The notes: generated from the sequence alone by a model not told the origin. A DNA stretch of 64,000 nucleotides from Sphingobacterium phlebotomi (GCF_008180195.1 NZ_VTAV01000016.1:34721-98720), one strand, 5' to 3'. Counted from the stretch's first letter, positions 17,869 through 26,433 are shown. Numbers and translations are program-made.

Positions 17869-18342
17869 ATGGGAACGACAGCAATTTTAACAAAGGAAGA
17901 GTTTTTGAAACATTGGTTAGGTCATCGTGATTTGACGCGCCGCACACTTGAAAAATTTCCGGAAAAAGAACTTTTTGAATTTTCGATTGGTGGAATGCGA
18001 ACATTTTCCGATTTGATTATGGAATTATTGTCCATTGCAGAGCCCGGATTGCGTGGAATTGTCGAACGAAAGGATCAGTCTTACGACCACAAATTGGCAT
18101 TAACGACTAAAGAAGATCTTCTGGCGAAATGGGATGCCGATACACCTAAAATCATAGAACTGTTCAATCAAATTCCGGAAGAGGACTTTCACGTTACGCA
18201 TAACTTATTCGGAGAGTATAATTTTCCGATATACAGCAATCTCTTATACTTTATAGATAATGAAGTTCACCATCGTGCTCAAGGTTTTGTATATCTCCGG
18301 GCGTTGGGTATAGAACCTCCTTTCTTTTGGGATAGACCTTAA
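17869..18342 (+). CDS. DinB/YfiT-like putative metal-dependent hydrolase
   Basis: This 157-residue protein fits the DinB four-helix-bundle superfamily. The N-terminal helix has HRDLTRR. The C-terminal helix NEVHHRAQGFVYLRALGIE supplies the adjacent histidines that usually bind a divalent metal in this fold, and PPFFWDR is a typical tail. Members act as thiol-dependent transferases or have unknown roles. The substrate here is unknown. It is a single gene, convergent with a WYL regulator across a hairpin at 18373-18404. Confidence 0.85.
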   Translation: MGTTAILTKEEFLKHWLGHRDLTRRTLEKFPEKELFEFSIGGMRTFSDLIMELLSIAEPGLRGIVERKDQSYDHKLALTTKEDLLAKWDADTPKIIELFNQIPEEDFHVTHNLFGEYNFPIYSNLLYFIDNEVHHRAQGFVYLRALGIEPPFFWDRP

Positions 18343-18372
18343 GGCGATAGAAGAGAAAGTAATTTGAGGGAG

Positions 18373-18408
18373 TGCCTCTATGTAATATCGATAACGTAGA
18401 GGCATTTT
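18373..18408. terminator. Terminator between DinB-like gene and WYL regulator
   Basis: TGCCTCTA (18373-18380) pairs with TAGAGGCA (18397-18404), extended by three inner pairs, and is followed by TTTT. It lies between convergent genes. Confidence 0.75.
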
Positions 18409-18444
18409 CTATTGGTTTTCTATTTCTGATGGAAAATGAGTAAA

Positions 18445-19389
18445 TCAAAGTTGGATGTTAGCAAGTAACTCTTTAACTCGTTCTTTTAGTTCCTCCGGTT
18501 CTAAAATCCTAGCTTGATCAGCAAACATAAGATACCACCGGGCAAATTCGTGCTCCATATTTTTACACTCGAAAGTCATGATTACACCGGTATCGGTTAT
18601 CTCTTCCGATATAAAGCCATAATAGGAGCGTTCCCATTCCATGTAACGCGCATATACTAAAGGAACAGAGATACGTATAGTTGTAGTAGGAGAAGGATCT
18701 TCTTTTGCTAAATAATGCGATAGTGGTTTGTGTTCTTTGGTAAATGGAATAGATGTTAATTGAATTTTCTGAATACGATCGATGCGGAATTGACGGTAAT
18801 CCTCACGTAAATGACAATATGCCATAAAATACCAATAATTTCCTTGATGGAAGACACCTACAGGTTCAATTTCACGATGGACAGGTTTAACGGACGCACT
18901 GCTTTGATATTCCATATTAACCACTTTATGTTGCGCAATACTTTCAAACAATATAGATAGTGCTGAAGGAACGTTCTCGTTAAATCGATGTGCAAGAGAT
19001 CCCATCAACATATTTTCTTCTAGTAAGTTGACATTTAGCTTGTCACTATAACGAAGGTATGCCTTGATTTTATTGAGCACAGAACTAAAATGTCGGAACA
19101 AATCAGGGTCTACAAATTTCTGCATCAACTTTTCTGCCGCTGCAAGTGTCAGGATTTCTTCTCTGGAAAATTTAGTAGGAGGCAATCGGTAGCCCTCTAC
19201 CAAACCATAACCAGTACCTGCTTCACCGTAAATGGGAATGCCCGCTTGCTCCAAAGCTTTTATGTCACGATAAATTGTCCGTTGACTAACGTCGAACTGT
19301 TCAGCAAGATCCTGTGCTCTTACGATAGGTTTTGCCTGCAGTTGAAAATAAATGGCAACGATTCTATTAAACCGCTTCGTAACATCCAT
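18445..19389 (-). CDS. HTH and WYL domain transcriptional regulator (YafY family)
   Basis: The N-terminal winged helix (about residues 8-60) reads QDLAEQFDVSQRTIYRDIKALEQAGIP with G-T-G-Y-G-L following, the YafY/DeoR-like HTH_11 pattern. The WYL ligand-binding domain occupies about residues 140-215, ending near FRIDRIQKI, and a WCX-type C-terminal extension follows. Total length is 314 residues, standard for the family. Such proteins sense small ligands or nucleic acids and often regulate stress genes. No partner gene is obvious in the neighbourhood. Confidence 0.92.
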   Translation of the reverse strand: MDVTKRFNRIVAIYFQLQAKPIVRAQDLAEQFDVSQRTIYRDIKALEQAGIPIYGEAGTGYGLVEGYRLPPTKFSREEILTLAAAEKLMQKFVDPDLFRHFSSVLNKIKAYLRYSDKLNVNLLEENMLMGSLAHRFNENVPSALSILFESIAQHKVVNMEYQSSASVKPVHREIEPVGVFHQGNYWYFMAYCHLREDYRQFRIDRIQKIQLTSIPFTKEHKPLSHYLAKEDPSPTTTIRISVPLVYARYMEWERSYYGFISEEITDTGVIMTFECKNMEHEFARWYLMFADQARILEPEELKERVKELLANIQL

Positions 19390-19410
19390 GTTGTAAAAAT
19401 AAACATTTTG

Positions 19411-19451
19411 AAACGAAAGAAAGCCAATCTTAGATTGGCTTTCTTTCGTTT
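19411..19451 (-). terminator. Long palindromic terminator after the small lipoprotein gene
   Basis: Bases 19411-19430 are the exact reverse complement of 19432-19451, a 20-bp stem with a 1-nt nominal loop. It lies 12 nt after the lipoprotein stop and upstream of the WYL regulator, which is on the same strand. Confidence 0.85.
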
Positions 19452-19463
19452 TATGTAGCTATT

Positions 19464-19841
19464 TTATCTGGAACAATCTGCCGTCCATACACGATTATCT
19501 CTCGCATACGCAATGGTTAATCTGGAGGCTGTAATTCGGATGGTTCCGAGTTCTCCGTCGCTAAAGACGAGTGTACTGTTGTCTCCTTTTTCCATTGTAA
19601 TATCACCTAAGGTCGGAATACCGTCCGAAAAATTGAAGGTATAATTATTCCCTACTTTCGTAACAGTGACCGAGCCGTTTGACTCAGATACATCTTCGTC
19701 ATCAGGGCCATTAAAAGCCACAGATCCTTCGTATTTTCCCAAAAATAAATCATTGTCTGCCGGGTCATCGTCTTTGCTACAAGAAGTAAACGCGATAAGC
19801 GTAATAAATAATAAACTTAAAATTTTAATACTCGTTTTCAT
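19464..19841 (-). CDS. Small hypothetical lipoprotein
   Basis: The 125-residue protein has a clear lipoprotein signal with lipobox FTSC (C21). The acidic linker S-K-D-D-D-P-A-D-N-D follows, and then a beta-rich domain with alternating T/V/G strands, ending in a region with a second cysteine (TADCSR). The fold resembles small lipocalin-like or immunoglobulin-like secreted domains of Bacteroidota, but no family is recognised. It is probably periplasmic or surface anchored and monocistronic, with the palindromic terminator at 19411-19451. Confidence 0.8.
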   Translation of the reverse strand: MKTSIKILSLLFITLIAFTSCSKDDDPADNDLFLGKYEGSVAFNGPDDEDVSESNGSVTVTKVGNNYTFNFSDGIPTLGDITMEKGDNSTLVFSDGELGTIRITASRLTIAYARDNRVWTADCSR

Positions 19842-19955
19842 ATATCCTCTTTTTTAATTAACTACTAAATGTCATGTATATGTTACAATAGGGGTGCCAG
19901 TAAACTTCTGCCAAGATTTGTTAACAATAATTAACACCATTGTTCTATCTCAAGT

Positions 19956-20423
19956 TCAGTTATTGTTTTCCTTCCCCAAGTCTCTTGTGAGCTCATATAT
20001 TTCTTGTTGGAGCGTTGCTTGGCTTTTGAGGATAGCTGTAGTATTTTCAGAGAAATTGTTGTTAGATGAAAGTATCTGTTTAAAAATGTCTTGCATAATC
20101 TCTTCCATCTTTTTACACGCTTCGAGTACTTGTTCGCGACCCGAAGCCTCTGGGAAAGGATTTCGTTTTTCCCATTCGTTGTAAAGTGTACCCGCTGTCC
20201 ATTGTTTTTCTGAAGGTGATAAACCCTCTTTCGGTAAAATAACCAGGAGCTCCGATTTAAATTGTTGTGATAGCTGCATACATTTTTCAAAAAAAGCGAT
20301 GAGATCTACATCCTTATCAGAGTCTACCGAAGAAATAGCATTTGTGTAAACTTCTATCCGTTCGGTCAAAATTTGGATTAAATCTTGCAATTGATCGGTA
20401 TGTATATTTTGATTGTTTTCCAT
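19956..20423 (-). CDS. DUF2383 / PA2169-like four-helix-bundle protein
   Basis: The 155-residue helical protein matches the ferritin-like DUF2383 pattern. It starts with LQDLIQILTERIEVYTNA. The central FFEKCMQLSQQFKSEL helix precedes a G-L-S-P-S-E-K-Q-W-T-A-G loop, and a charged helix with KKMEEIMQDIFKQ follows. A C-terminal helix with QATLQQEIYELTRDL closes the bundle. Members are often stress-induced and of unknown function. It has no signal peptide. The assignment rests on pattern similarity only. It is divergent from the small gene at 20573. Confidence 0.65.
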   Translation of the reverse strand: MENNQNIHTDQLQDLIQILTERIEVYTNAISSVDSDKDVDLIAFFEKCMQLSQQFKSELLVILPKEGLSPSEKQWTAGTLYNEWEKRNPFPEASGREQVLEACKKMEEIMQDIFKQILSSNNNFSENTTAILKSQATLQQEIYELTRDLGKENNN

Positions 20424-20572
20424 ATAACAAAAATATGATGTTGTTTATTCAGAGAACAATTTGATGAGGATTCAGTTCTAACAAGATAATTTTTATTGGG
20501 ATGTTTTTTATAACAAATAATCAGAACATCTAATCTGTTCAGTTGTTTTTAAAGATATATGTGCGTTTGAAT

Positions 20573-20818
20573 ATGGAAACCAATACAATTACAAAAGAGC
20601 AGCTTAATAAGCTCGTAGATAAGATAGAAGCGGAGTTTCAAGGATATTTTAAGTCCAGTAAATCACAAGTGGACTCGTTATATAAATGCTTTTACACGCC
20701 CGATATTTATGAGGAGGAGGGATTGTTAACTTTAGATCAAGATGTATTTCATAAGCTTCCGAAAGATATTCAGGAGAAAACACATGAATTGATTGCGGAA
20801 TTTACGAAGGTAGATTGA
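20573..20818 (+). CDS. Hypothetical 81-residue protein
   Basis: This is an acidic soluble protein with predicted helices and no recognised domain. The frame opens at 20543, but ATG 20573 (METNTITKEQL) gives a more natural N-terminus. The gene ends 5 nt before the convergent phosphodiesterase-like gene. The coding call rests on frame length and isolated context, so it is moderately uncertain. No function is proposed. Confidence 0.55.
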   Translation: METNTITKEQLNKLVDKIEAEFQGYFKSSKSQVDSLYKCFYTPDIYEEEGLLTLDQDVFHKLPKDIQEKTHELIAEFTKVD

Positions 20819-20823
20819 TGTTA

Positions 20824-21792
20824 TTATTTTTTCTTCCATTTTAATATACTTGAAATCGCATAATGATCGGAAAGTGTGATACCATCGCTATTGGAGAAAT
20901 ATTTTTTTTCCACTTTATATTGTGATGGGGAAAACTCAAGATATGTACTATTCCGAAAAAAGATTTTATCTATACTTTCGCAGTTGTCTGTAAGGCTTAG
21001 TTTTTCCTTGGGAATGAAAGCGGAATGGGCAACGGGATACGCTCCATTTTTCATTAATGTCGTCCACACGTCCCGCAAGCCTGTTTTTTGTGTAAACCAA
21101 CTCATGTTGTCCCAAGCAGCACCAAAATGGGCATTGAAATCACCCATCACAATAATGGCGTTTCCGGTAGAGTGGGTATTGATATAATCAGCTAATTGCA
21201 GTAGGTTATTCTTCCGTGCTGTAGCTGCAGATTCATCGTCGTGAGCGGTAGCATGGACATTATAGACGTCCACCCTAATCTCCTTTGCGATTTCGATTTG
21301 AGTAAAGGAGAACCCTTTAGCAGCGAGACAATCTGACCCGTTACAGTGCCCCCAAGAAATACGCTTCGTTTTCCGGATAGGATATTTCGATAAGGTATTC
21401 AGGCCATCGCCATATGGTATCGCTATTTTATGCACAGTCCGATAGCGATGTCTGTTCCCATTTCCATACAGATCTTGATGATAGTGAAAATCTTCTTGTA
21501 CATTGACGATATCAAAACGGTTAATTTTCTCTGCGATCTCTTTCATACTGGGAGCACGAGAGCTGGTCGCAGACGAAAGAAAATCCGGAAGACCCGCTAC
21601 ATTATACGTCAACAACGATAGCTCTCCTTCATTTAAATATGTCAATAAGTTTTCGTCCTTTCTACTATAAAGTGTGGAATAGGTATTAGATTGGGTGGTT
21701 TTGACGAGATAACCGAAAACAATTGGAAAGGTTAGAACAGATGCTATGTTTCGCCATTGCTTTTTTTTATGCCAAACCATATCAAAGATCAT
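20824..21792 (-). CDS. Membrane-anchored endonuclease/exonuclease/phosphatase family protein, sphingomyelinase-like
   Basis: The 322-residue protein has an N-terminal hydrophobic anchor (about residues 15-31) followed by an EEP-fold catalytic domain. Landmarks are LLTYNVAGLP, the metal ligand Glu in IVNVQED, GDGLNTLSKYPI, DVYNVHATAHDD, MGDFNAHF and the catalytic SDHYAI near the C-terminus. The LSKYPI, LAAKGF and VHATAHDD blocks resemble neutral sphingomyelinases more than DNA-repair nucleases. An extracytoplasmic phospho-diesterase acting on sphingo- or phospholipids is therefore the favoured inference, and a nuclease remains possible. It is divergent from a glycosyltransferase cassette. Confidence 0.8.
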   Translation of the reverse strand: MIFDMVWHKKKQWRNIASVLTFPIVFGYLVKTTQSNTYSTLYSRKDENLLTYLNEGELSLLTYNVAGLPDFLSSATSSRAPSMKEIAEKINRFDIVNVQEDFHYHQDLYGNGNRHRYRTVHKIAIPYGDGLNTLSKYPIRKTKRISWGHCNGSDCLAAKGFSFTQIEIAKEIRVDVYNVHATAHDDESAATARKNNLLQLADYINTHSTGNAIIVMGDFNAHFGAAWDNMSWFTQKTGLRDVWTTLMKNGAYPVAHSAFIPKEKLSLTDNCESIDKIFFRNSTYLEFSPSQYKVEKKYFSNSDGITLSDHYAISSILKWKKK

Positions 21793-21983
21793 GTGCTTAT
21801 TGTTTTATATATTTCAAAGCTAGCCTATGCGTGTTACGTACTTGTGAAAACCGGATTATCCTTTTGTATCAAAATTGTTTAGAAAAGATAAATAGTCCAT
21901 TAAATTTCATAAATGATTAATAATCAGTTTCTATTAAGGCAATATAAAGTGCCTATTTTGGTAAAAATAAATGACCAGATTAG

Positions 21984-23159
21984 ATGATAAAAGTCGCTTT
22001 TTTTGCAGAGATATTATTTGAAGAATACGATGGTGCTTCCCGCACCATGTTCCAAATCATTAACCGAATAGACCCCAACCATTTTTCTTTCTTGTTTATT
22101 TACGGTAAAGGTCCTGAACAGGTGAACGGACATGCTTCTATGCATGTTCCTACTTTAAATACCGGCTTGAATGCCGATTACAGTTTTAGTCTACCTACTT
22201 TAGTGAAAGGACAGTTGAACCAGGCGTTGGATGCTTTTCAACCAGACGTTATTCATATCGCGACACCATCTCTCTTAGGCTTTTTTGCTTTACGCTATGC
22301 TCACTCACGAAATATTCCGGTAATTACGCTTTATCATACAAATTTTCTTTCTTATATACCGTATTATTTCAGGAAGTTTCCAGTGCTTATCAAACCTATA
22401 AAATACTGGATGATCGCGGCTACTCAGCGATTTTACAACCGCTGTGATATAGTCTATGTTCCGTCATGTGCAATGCAAAAGCAACTAGAAAGCTTGGGGG
22501 TGGTGAAAGAAAAAATGGTACTCTGGCAACGTGGCATTGATTTAAATCTGTTTAATCCACAAAAGAGAGACTTAGCGTATGTCCAAAATATAACAAGAAA
22601 TGACAAACCCAATATACTGTTTGTCAGTAGACTCGTATGGGAAAAAAATATACAAACGTTAATTGAGATATATAAGCGACTTCATAACACGAACCTTTCG
22701 CATAATTTTATTGTAGTGGGTGATGGGGCGGCAAAGGAAGAAATGCAAAAACAAATGCCCGAGGCGATTTTTATGGGGAAATTGTCTCATAAGGAATTAG
22801 CAAAACTATATGCGTCCTGTGATATTTTTGTATTTCCTTCTATCTCTGAAACTTATGGAAATGTTGTGGTAGAGGCTATGGCATCTGGATTGCCTTGTGT
22901 TATTGCTGATGGTGGGGGAAGTGCTAATTTGATACGTCACGGACAAACAGGGTATAAATGCCGTCCGAAATCCCCCGGTGATTATCTTATTTATATCCAG
23001 TTATTGTTGTCAGACCCGATATTGTATAATTTCGTTAGTCGCACGGCGTTGGCGTACGTACAAGAATTTGATTGGAAAAAATTGACCGATCGTTATTTCA
23101 ATGAAATTACACAGTTAGGGATGCAATCAAATAACAGTATGGCGTGGACAATGTGCTGA
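21984..23159 (+). CDS. Glycosyltransferase family 4
   Basis: This is a GT-B fold retaining glycosyltransferase of 391 residues. The N-terminal acceptor domain starts AFFAEILFEEYDGASRT. The C-terminal donor domain has LFVSRLVWEKNIQTLI and the E-x7-E motif in SETYGNVVVEAMASG. It resembles SQD2/MgtA-type enzymes that glycosylate lipids, using a nucleotide sugar on the cytoplasmic face of the inner membrane. Its stop overlaps the next start (TGATG), so the three genes 21984-25301 are a tightly coupled operon. The exact sugar and acceptor are unknown. Confidence 0.9.
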   Translation: MIKVAFFAEILFEEYDGASRTMFQIINRIDPNHFSFLFIYGKGPEQVNGHASMHVPTLNTGLNADYSFSLPTLVKGQLNQALDAFQPDVIHIATPSLLGFFALRYAHSRNIPVITLYHTNFLSYIPYYFRKFPVLIKPIKYWMIAATQRFYNRCDIVYVPSCAMQKQLESLGVVKEKMVLWQRGIDLNLFNPQKRDLAYVQNITRNDKPNILFVSRLVWEKNIQTLIEIYKRLHNTNLSHNFIVVGDGAAKEEMQKQMPEAIFMGKLSHKELAKLYASCDIFVFPSISETYGNVVVEAMASGLPCVIADGGGSANLIRHGQTGYKCRPKSPGDYLIYIQLLLSDPILYNFVSRTALAYVQEFDWKKLTDRYFNEITQLGMQSNNSMAWTMC

Positions 23160-24172
23160 TGAAGAAAAAAATACTAAAATTCTTTATATTAGCGTGTATT
23201 ATCGTTCCGATAACCGTGTTCATCGTACAAGTTGACTTTATAATGGTTTTTCAGGAACTTCAAAAAATTGGTCTTAAATTTATCTTTATCCTCCTGATTA
23301 CATTTGTTGCCTACTTGCTTGGAACAATAGGTTGGTGGATCTGTTTAGGAGAGGAGCGGAAACGTATTTCTTTATTTAAACTTTTTGAAATCCGTCAGAT
23401 AGGCGAAATAGTGGGGCTTTATAATCCCTCGAGTATCATAGGTGGAGACGTATTGAAGAGTGAACTATTGAAACCTTATCAGTTCGCTAACCATGTCGCA
23501 TCAGAATCTGTTGTCATCTCGCGCGTTACCGCCGTATTATCCCAGTTATCGCTTTTGATGCTCTCTCTTTTTTGGTTATTGATTAATGCGAATAATGGAA
23601 TGCCTGTATTTTGGCGATACGGTTTGTTCGTGGTCGTCGCATTGCTTTTTTGTATGCAAGTTTTATTTTTCTATTTTCTTTATCAAAGGAGGAGAATATC
23701 AGCACATAAATTACACTATTCGTTTAATTTGTGGCAGCGGATGGGCAAGATTATTCGGGATTTAGTGTTGCAAACACAACATTTTTTTGATCATCACAAA
23801 ACTTTATTTTGGTGGTCTTATGTCTTCTTCTTTCTACACTGGTTGGTTGGAAGTATGGAGTTTTATATCATTTTATATTTTATGGGCTATGATATTTTAT
23901 TAATAGAAAGTGTACTATTAGATATGGGAGTCATCCTAATTAAAAGTGTTGGCGCGTTTATACCAGGACAATTAGGGGTAGAGGAGTTAGGTAATAAAAT
24001 AGTATTGGCAAGTATAGGGATTCAAGCGGCAACGATTTGGGTGACGGTATCTATATTGCGGCGTACCCGCCAGCTATGTTGGATATTAGTAGGGATAGTG
24101 TGTTATATTTTTATTCGAAAGACAGATGCAATCAAAGTTTTCAAACATGGAAATCCTGTTCGTCAGTCATAA
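23159..24172 (+). CDS. Flippase-like integral membrane protein (LPG synthase TM / UPF0104 family)
   Basis: This is a 337-residue multispanning protein with about eight hydrophobic segments. Family-like motifs include EIVGLYNPSSIIGGDVLKSELL and, near the C-terminus, GAFIPGQLGVEELG. These fit the lysylphosphatidylglycerol-synthase transmembrane / AglD-like family, often found beside glycosyltransferases and proposed to move glycolipids. The frame opens with GTG 23144, but ATG 23159 overlaps the preceding stop in TGATG and is preferred. It lies between two GT4 genes, suggesting a role in transferring or exporting their product. Confidence 0.85.
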   Translation: MKKKILKFFILACIIVPITVFIVQVDFIMVFQELQKIGLKFIFILLITFVAYLLGTIGWWICLGEERKRISLFKLFEIRQIGEIVGLYNPSSIIGGDVLKSELLKPYQFANHVASESVVISRVTAVLSQLSLLMLSLFWLLINANNGMPVFWRYGLFVVVALLFCMQVLFFYFLYQRRRISAHKLHYSFNLWQRMGKIIRDLVLQTQHFFDHHKTLFWWSYVFFFLHWLVGSMEFYIILYFMGYDILLIESVLLDMGVILIKSVGAFIPGQLGVEELGNKIVLASIGIQAATIWVTVSILRRTRQLCWILVGIVCYIFIRKTDAIKVFKHGNPVRQS

Positions 24173-25301
24173 ATATCCCCCTGCTACGGGAGGAATGGAA
24201 AAGCAGAGTTATGAGTTGATTGAGGGAATGCGTACCTATGCTACTGTACGGAAAATCGTATATACAGGAGAAGAAAGCTACTTTCACTTTTTTCGTAAAT
24301 TGAATGGTCGTATTTTGGCCATGATACACCGATATCCTAAGATTGGTGTTGTACATTTTAACGATGGCCTGATAGCGGCGTTTAGTCTTTGGCATGTCGG
24401 TTATAGTCACCTACGTAGGGTGGTTACGCTTCATGGGCTCGATGTGGTTTTCCCACTTAAAATTTATCAACGTTTCATTTTTCCACGATTTAATCGATAT
24501 GATCGGATTATAGCTGTCAGTAAGGCTACCGCTACCGCTGCGATCGAACGCGGAATACAAGCAAAAAAAGTTTCTGTCATTTTAAACGGTATTGATCATC
24601 AATTGATGCCGGAGACGTCTGTAGTGGAATGGAAAAAAATTCAACACAAATATCAGTTGCCGGTCGAAAAGAAAATCTTAATAACACTAGGACGCCCGGT
24701 TAAACGAAAGGGATTTTCATGGTTCATCCGTGAGGTGTTACCGCTTTTGCCGGACGATTTTTATTTGATTATGGCTGGGCCATATTTTGGCGAAGTGCAA
24801 CCAATAGAGAAACGGTTGTCACGGTTCCCGCGTCGCTGGCGCGAGCTCTACATGTTATTTATGGGGTATTCATCAGATCAAGCAGCGTTGCGCGATCTAA
24901 TAAGCAACCCGGCGTATTCGTCGCGGGTAAAACATGTGGGCAAGCTACCTTCAGCAGAACTTGCAATTCTTTTAAGTCATGCAGAAGCCTTTTTAATGCC
25001 AAACATCCGTGTAGAAGGGGATATGGAGGGTTTTGGTCTGGTTTGCTTAGAGGCAAGTGCTTGTGGCACGATGGTTTTGGCAGCCGCATTGGAGGGTATT
25101 ACCGATGCTATACAACATCTTAAAAACGGGATACAGATAGAGTCCGAGAATGCTAACGCGTGGTCACTAGCTATACAGGAATTACAACAGGATAAGGTTC
25201 TGCAGCAGCGTCATGGGTTTCGGACCTATACGTTGACCCATTTCAGCTGGGAAAAAATGGTGAGGGAATATGCCACCCTGTTTAAAGAATTGATTGTATA
25301 A
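24147..25301 (+). CDS. Glycosyltransferase family 4
   Basis: This second GT4 enzyme of the cassette has 384 residues from ATG 24147 (MEILFVSHKYPPATGGME). The alternative upstream ATG at 24126 overlaps the flippase gene further. The N-terminal domain has the glycine-rich PPATGGMEK loop. The donor domain has LITLGRPVKRKGFSWF and E-x7-E in EGFGLVCLEASACG. PimB-like mannosyl- or glucosyltransferases have this plan. It overlaps the preceding gene by 26 nt and ends the operon before the terminator at 25306-25333. Confidence 0.9.
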   Translation: MEILFVSHKYPPATGGMEKQSYELIEGMRTYATVRKIVYTGEESYFHFFRKLNGRILAMIHRYPKIGVVHFNDGLIAAFSLWHVGYSHLRRVVTLHGLDVVFPLKIYQRFIFPRFNRYDRIIAVSKATATAAIERGIQAKKVSVILNGIDHQLMPETSVVEWKKIQHKYQLPVEKKILITLGRPVKRKGFSWFIREVLPLLPDDFYLIMAGPYFGEVQPIEKRLSRFPRRWRELYMLFMGYSSDQAALRDLISNPAYSSRVKHVGKLPSAELAILLSHAEAFLMPNIRVEGDMEGFGLVCLEASACGTMVLAAALEGITDAIQHLKNGIQIESENANAWSLAIQELQQDKVLQQRHGFRTYTLTHFSWEKMVREYATLFKELIV

Positions 25302-25305
25302 TAAA

Positions 25306-25333
25306 AAAGAGACTGTCGTAAAACAGTCTCTTT
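25306..25333. terminator. Terminator between glycosyltransferase cassette and rpsU
   Basis: AAAGAGACTGT (25306-25316) pairs perfectly with ACAGTCTCTTT (25323-25333). A-rich and T-rich sides permit termination from both convergent genes. Confidence 0.85.
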
Positions 25334-25354
25334 CATTTATCGTATCAAACAATA

Positions 25355-25546
25355 TTAAACGTTCTCTTGGTTTAAATGTTGTTTGTAGATTGCTTTCTTA
25401 ATCTGGGTACGACGAGTTACTGATTTTTTCTCATATGCTTGACGAGAACGAAGTTCACGTAATACACCAGTTTTTTCAAATTTCTTCTTGAAACGTTTCA
25501 ACGCTCTGTCTAAAGATTCTCCTTCTTTTACATTTACGATAATCAT
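25355..25546 (-). CDS. rpsU: 30S ribosomal protein bS21
   Basis: The 63-residue basic protein has the canonical bS21 sequence start MIIVNVKEGESLDRALKRFK and a lysine/arginine-rich tail. It binds the 30S platform near the 3' end of 16S rRNA. In Bacteroidota, bS21 with bS18 and bS6 is known to help sequester the anti-Shine-Dalgarno tail. The gene keeps a near-perfect SD upstream (25558-25566), which fits the proposed feedback in which ribosomes lacking bS21 translate rpsU preferentially. It is monocistronic with a terminator at 25306-25333. Confidence 0.97.
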   Translation of the reverse strand: MIIVNVKEGESLDRALKRFKKKFEKTGVLRELRSRQAYEKKSVTRRTQIKKAIYKQHLNQENV

Positions 25547-25557
25547 GCTTTTTAAAT

Positions 25558-25566
25558 ACCTCCTTT
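25558..25566 (-). promoter_or_regulatory. Strong Shine-Dalgarno sequence of rpsU
   Basis: On the minus strand AAAGGAGGT precedes the rpsU ATG by 11 nt. It is fully complementary to the 16S rRNA 3' tail, while most genes in this window show no such element. It is a candidate autoregulatory signal. Confidence 0.7.
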
Positions 25567-25640
25567 CGTGCCCTTTTAGTTTTGTGAGTGCAAAGATAGA
25601 AAAATAATATGTAAATTAAAAGGAATTACTAAAGAAATGC

Positions 25641-26270
25641 CTATAAGGCTAGTTTTTTTACAATTTCTTCTAACGGCTCTTCCTTGCTACATAGCGCGGT
25701 ATGAAATCCTAGTCTTTCCGCTGTTTCCAAATGTTGTGGGCTATCGTCAATGAACAATGTTTCTGTTGGTAAAATACCCGTATCAGCCACTAGATGCTCA
25801 AAAATTTCTTGATTGGGTTTACGTAATCCCATTAAATGCGAATAATAAGTTTTCTCAAAGAACACCGAATTGTCCGGAACACCATATTTTTCCTGAATAT
25901 GTTGCATGCAATATGCATAATGGATTTCGTTGTTATTACTCAACAAAAATGTACGATATTTTGTTTGCAAATACGTTAATATTTCATGTTTGCCCGGAGG
26001 TACACCGACTAGCAAGGCATTCCAGGCATTATCGATTTGCTTGTCTGTCAAATCTAAGCGGTTCGATCGATCTCGAATACTATCTCTAAATACTGCAGCG
26101 CTAATTTCTCCTCGATCAAAAGTATCAAATAACGAATCCTGCGCGCGATGCCCAAAAAAATTATCTACATTTTTGATACCCAAGGATATAAAAGCTTCGC
26201 GTACACGAGCAAAGTCAATCATAAAAATAACATTACCGTAATCAAGTATAATATTTTTAATTTTTTGCAT
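25641..26270 (-). CDS. HAD-superfamily phosphatase, YihX-like (subfamily IA variant 3)
   Basis: The 209-residue HAD hydrolase has motif I ILDYGNVI, the D-x-G-N form used by YihX and epoxide-hydrolase-N-terminal phosphatases. Motif II is LLSNNN, the conserved Lys is in GLRKPN, and motif III is FIDDSPQHLETAERLG. YihX acts on alpha-glucose-1-phosphate, and a small sugar phosphate is the likely but unproven substrate. It lies 94 nt upstream of rpsU on the same strand and is divergent from the tRNA at 26360. Confidence 0.88.
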   Translation of the reverse strand: MQKIKNIILDYGNVIFMIDFARVREAFISLGIKNVDNFFGHRAQDSLFDTFDRGEISAAVFRDSIRDRSNRLDLTDKQIDNAWNALLVGVPPGKHEILTYLQTKYRTFLLSNNNEIHYAYCMQHIQEKYGVPDNSVFFEKTYYSHLMGLRKPNQEIFEHLVADTGILPTETLFIDDSPQHLETAERLGFHTALCSKEEPLEEIVKKLAL

Positions 26271-26359
26271 AGAAAATTTTGTTTTCTCCCCGCAAATATC
26301 GATAATTGCATCGTCAAAACAGAACGACAGAGATGTTTTTGACAGGTTTGTTAAAACCT

Positions 26360-26433
26360 GCGCCTATAGCTCAGTTGGTTAGAGTAGAAGACTCATAATC
26401 TTTTGGTCCCTGGTTCGAGCCCAGGTGGGCGCA
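26360..26433 (+). tRNA. tRNA with CAT anticodon (tRNA-Ile2 or elongator tRNA-Met)
   Basis: The 74-nt cloverleaf has acceptor GCGCCTA/TGGGCGC with discriminator A. Anticodon stem GAAGA/TCTTT encloses loop CTCATAA, giving anticodon CAT, and the T arm is CCTGG/CCAGG. The sequence around the anticodon and variable loop resembles lysidine-modified tRNA-Ile2 more than the initiator. Elongator Met cannot be excluded without a model comparison. CCA is not encoded. Its 3' half is overlapped antisense by a recombinase remnant. Confidence 0.92.
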
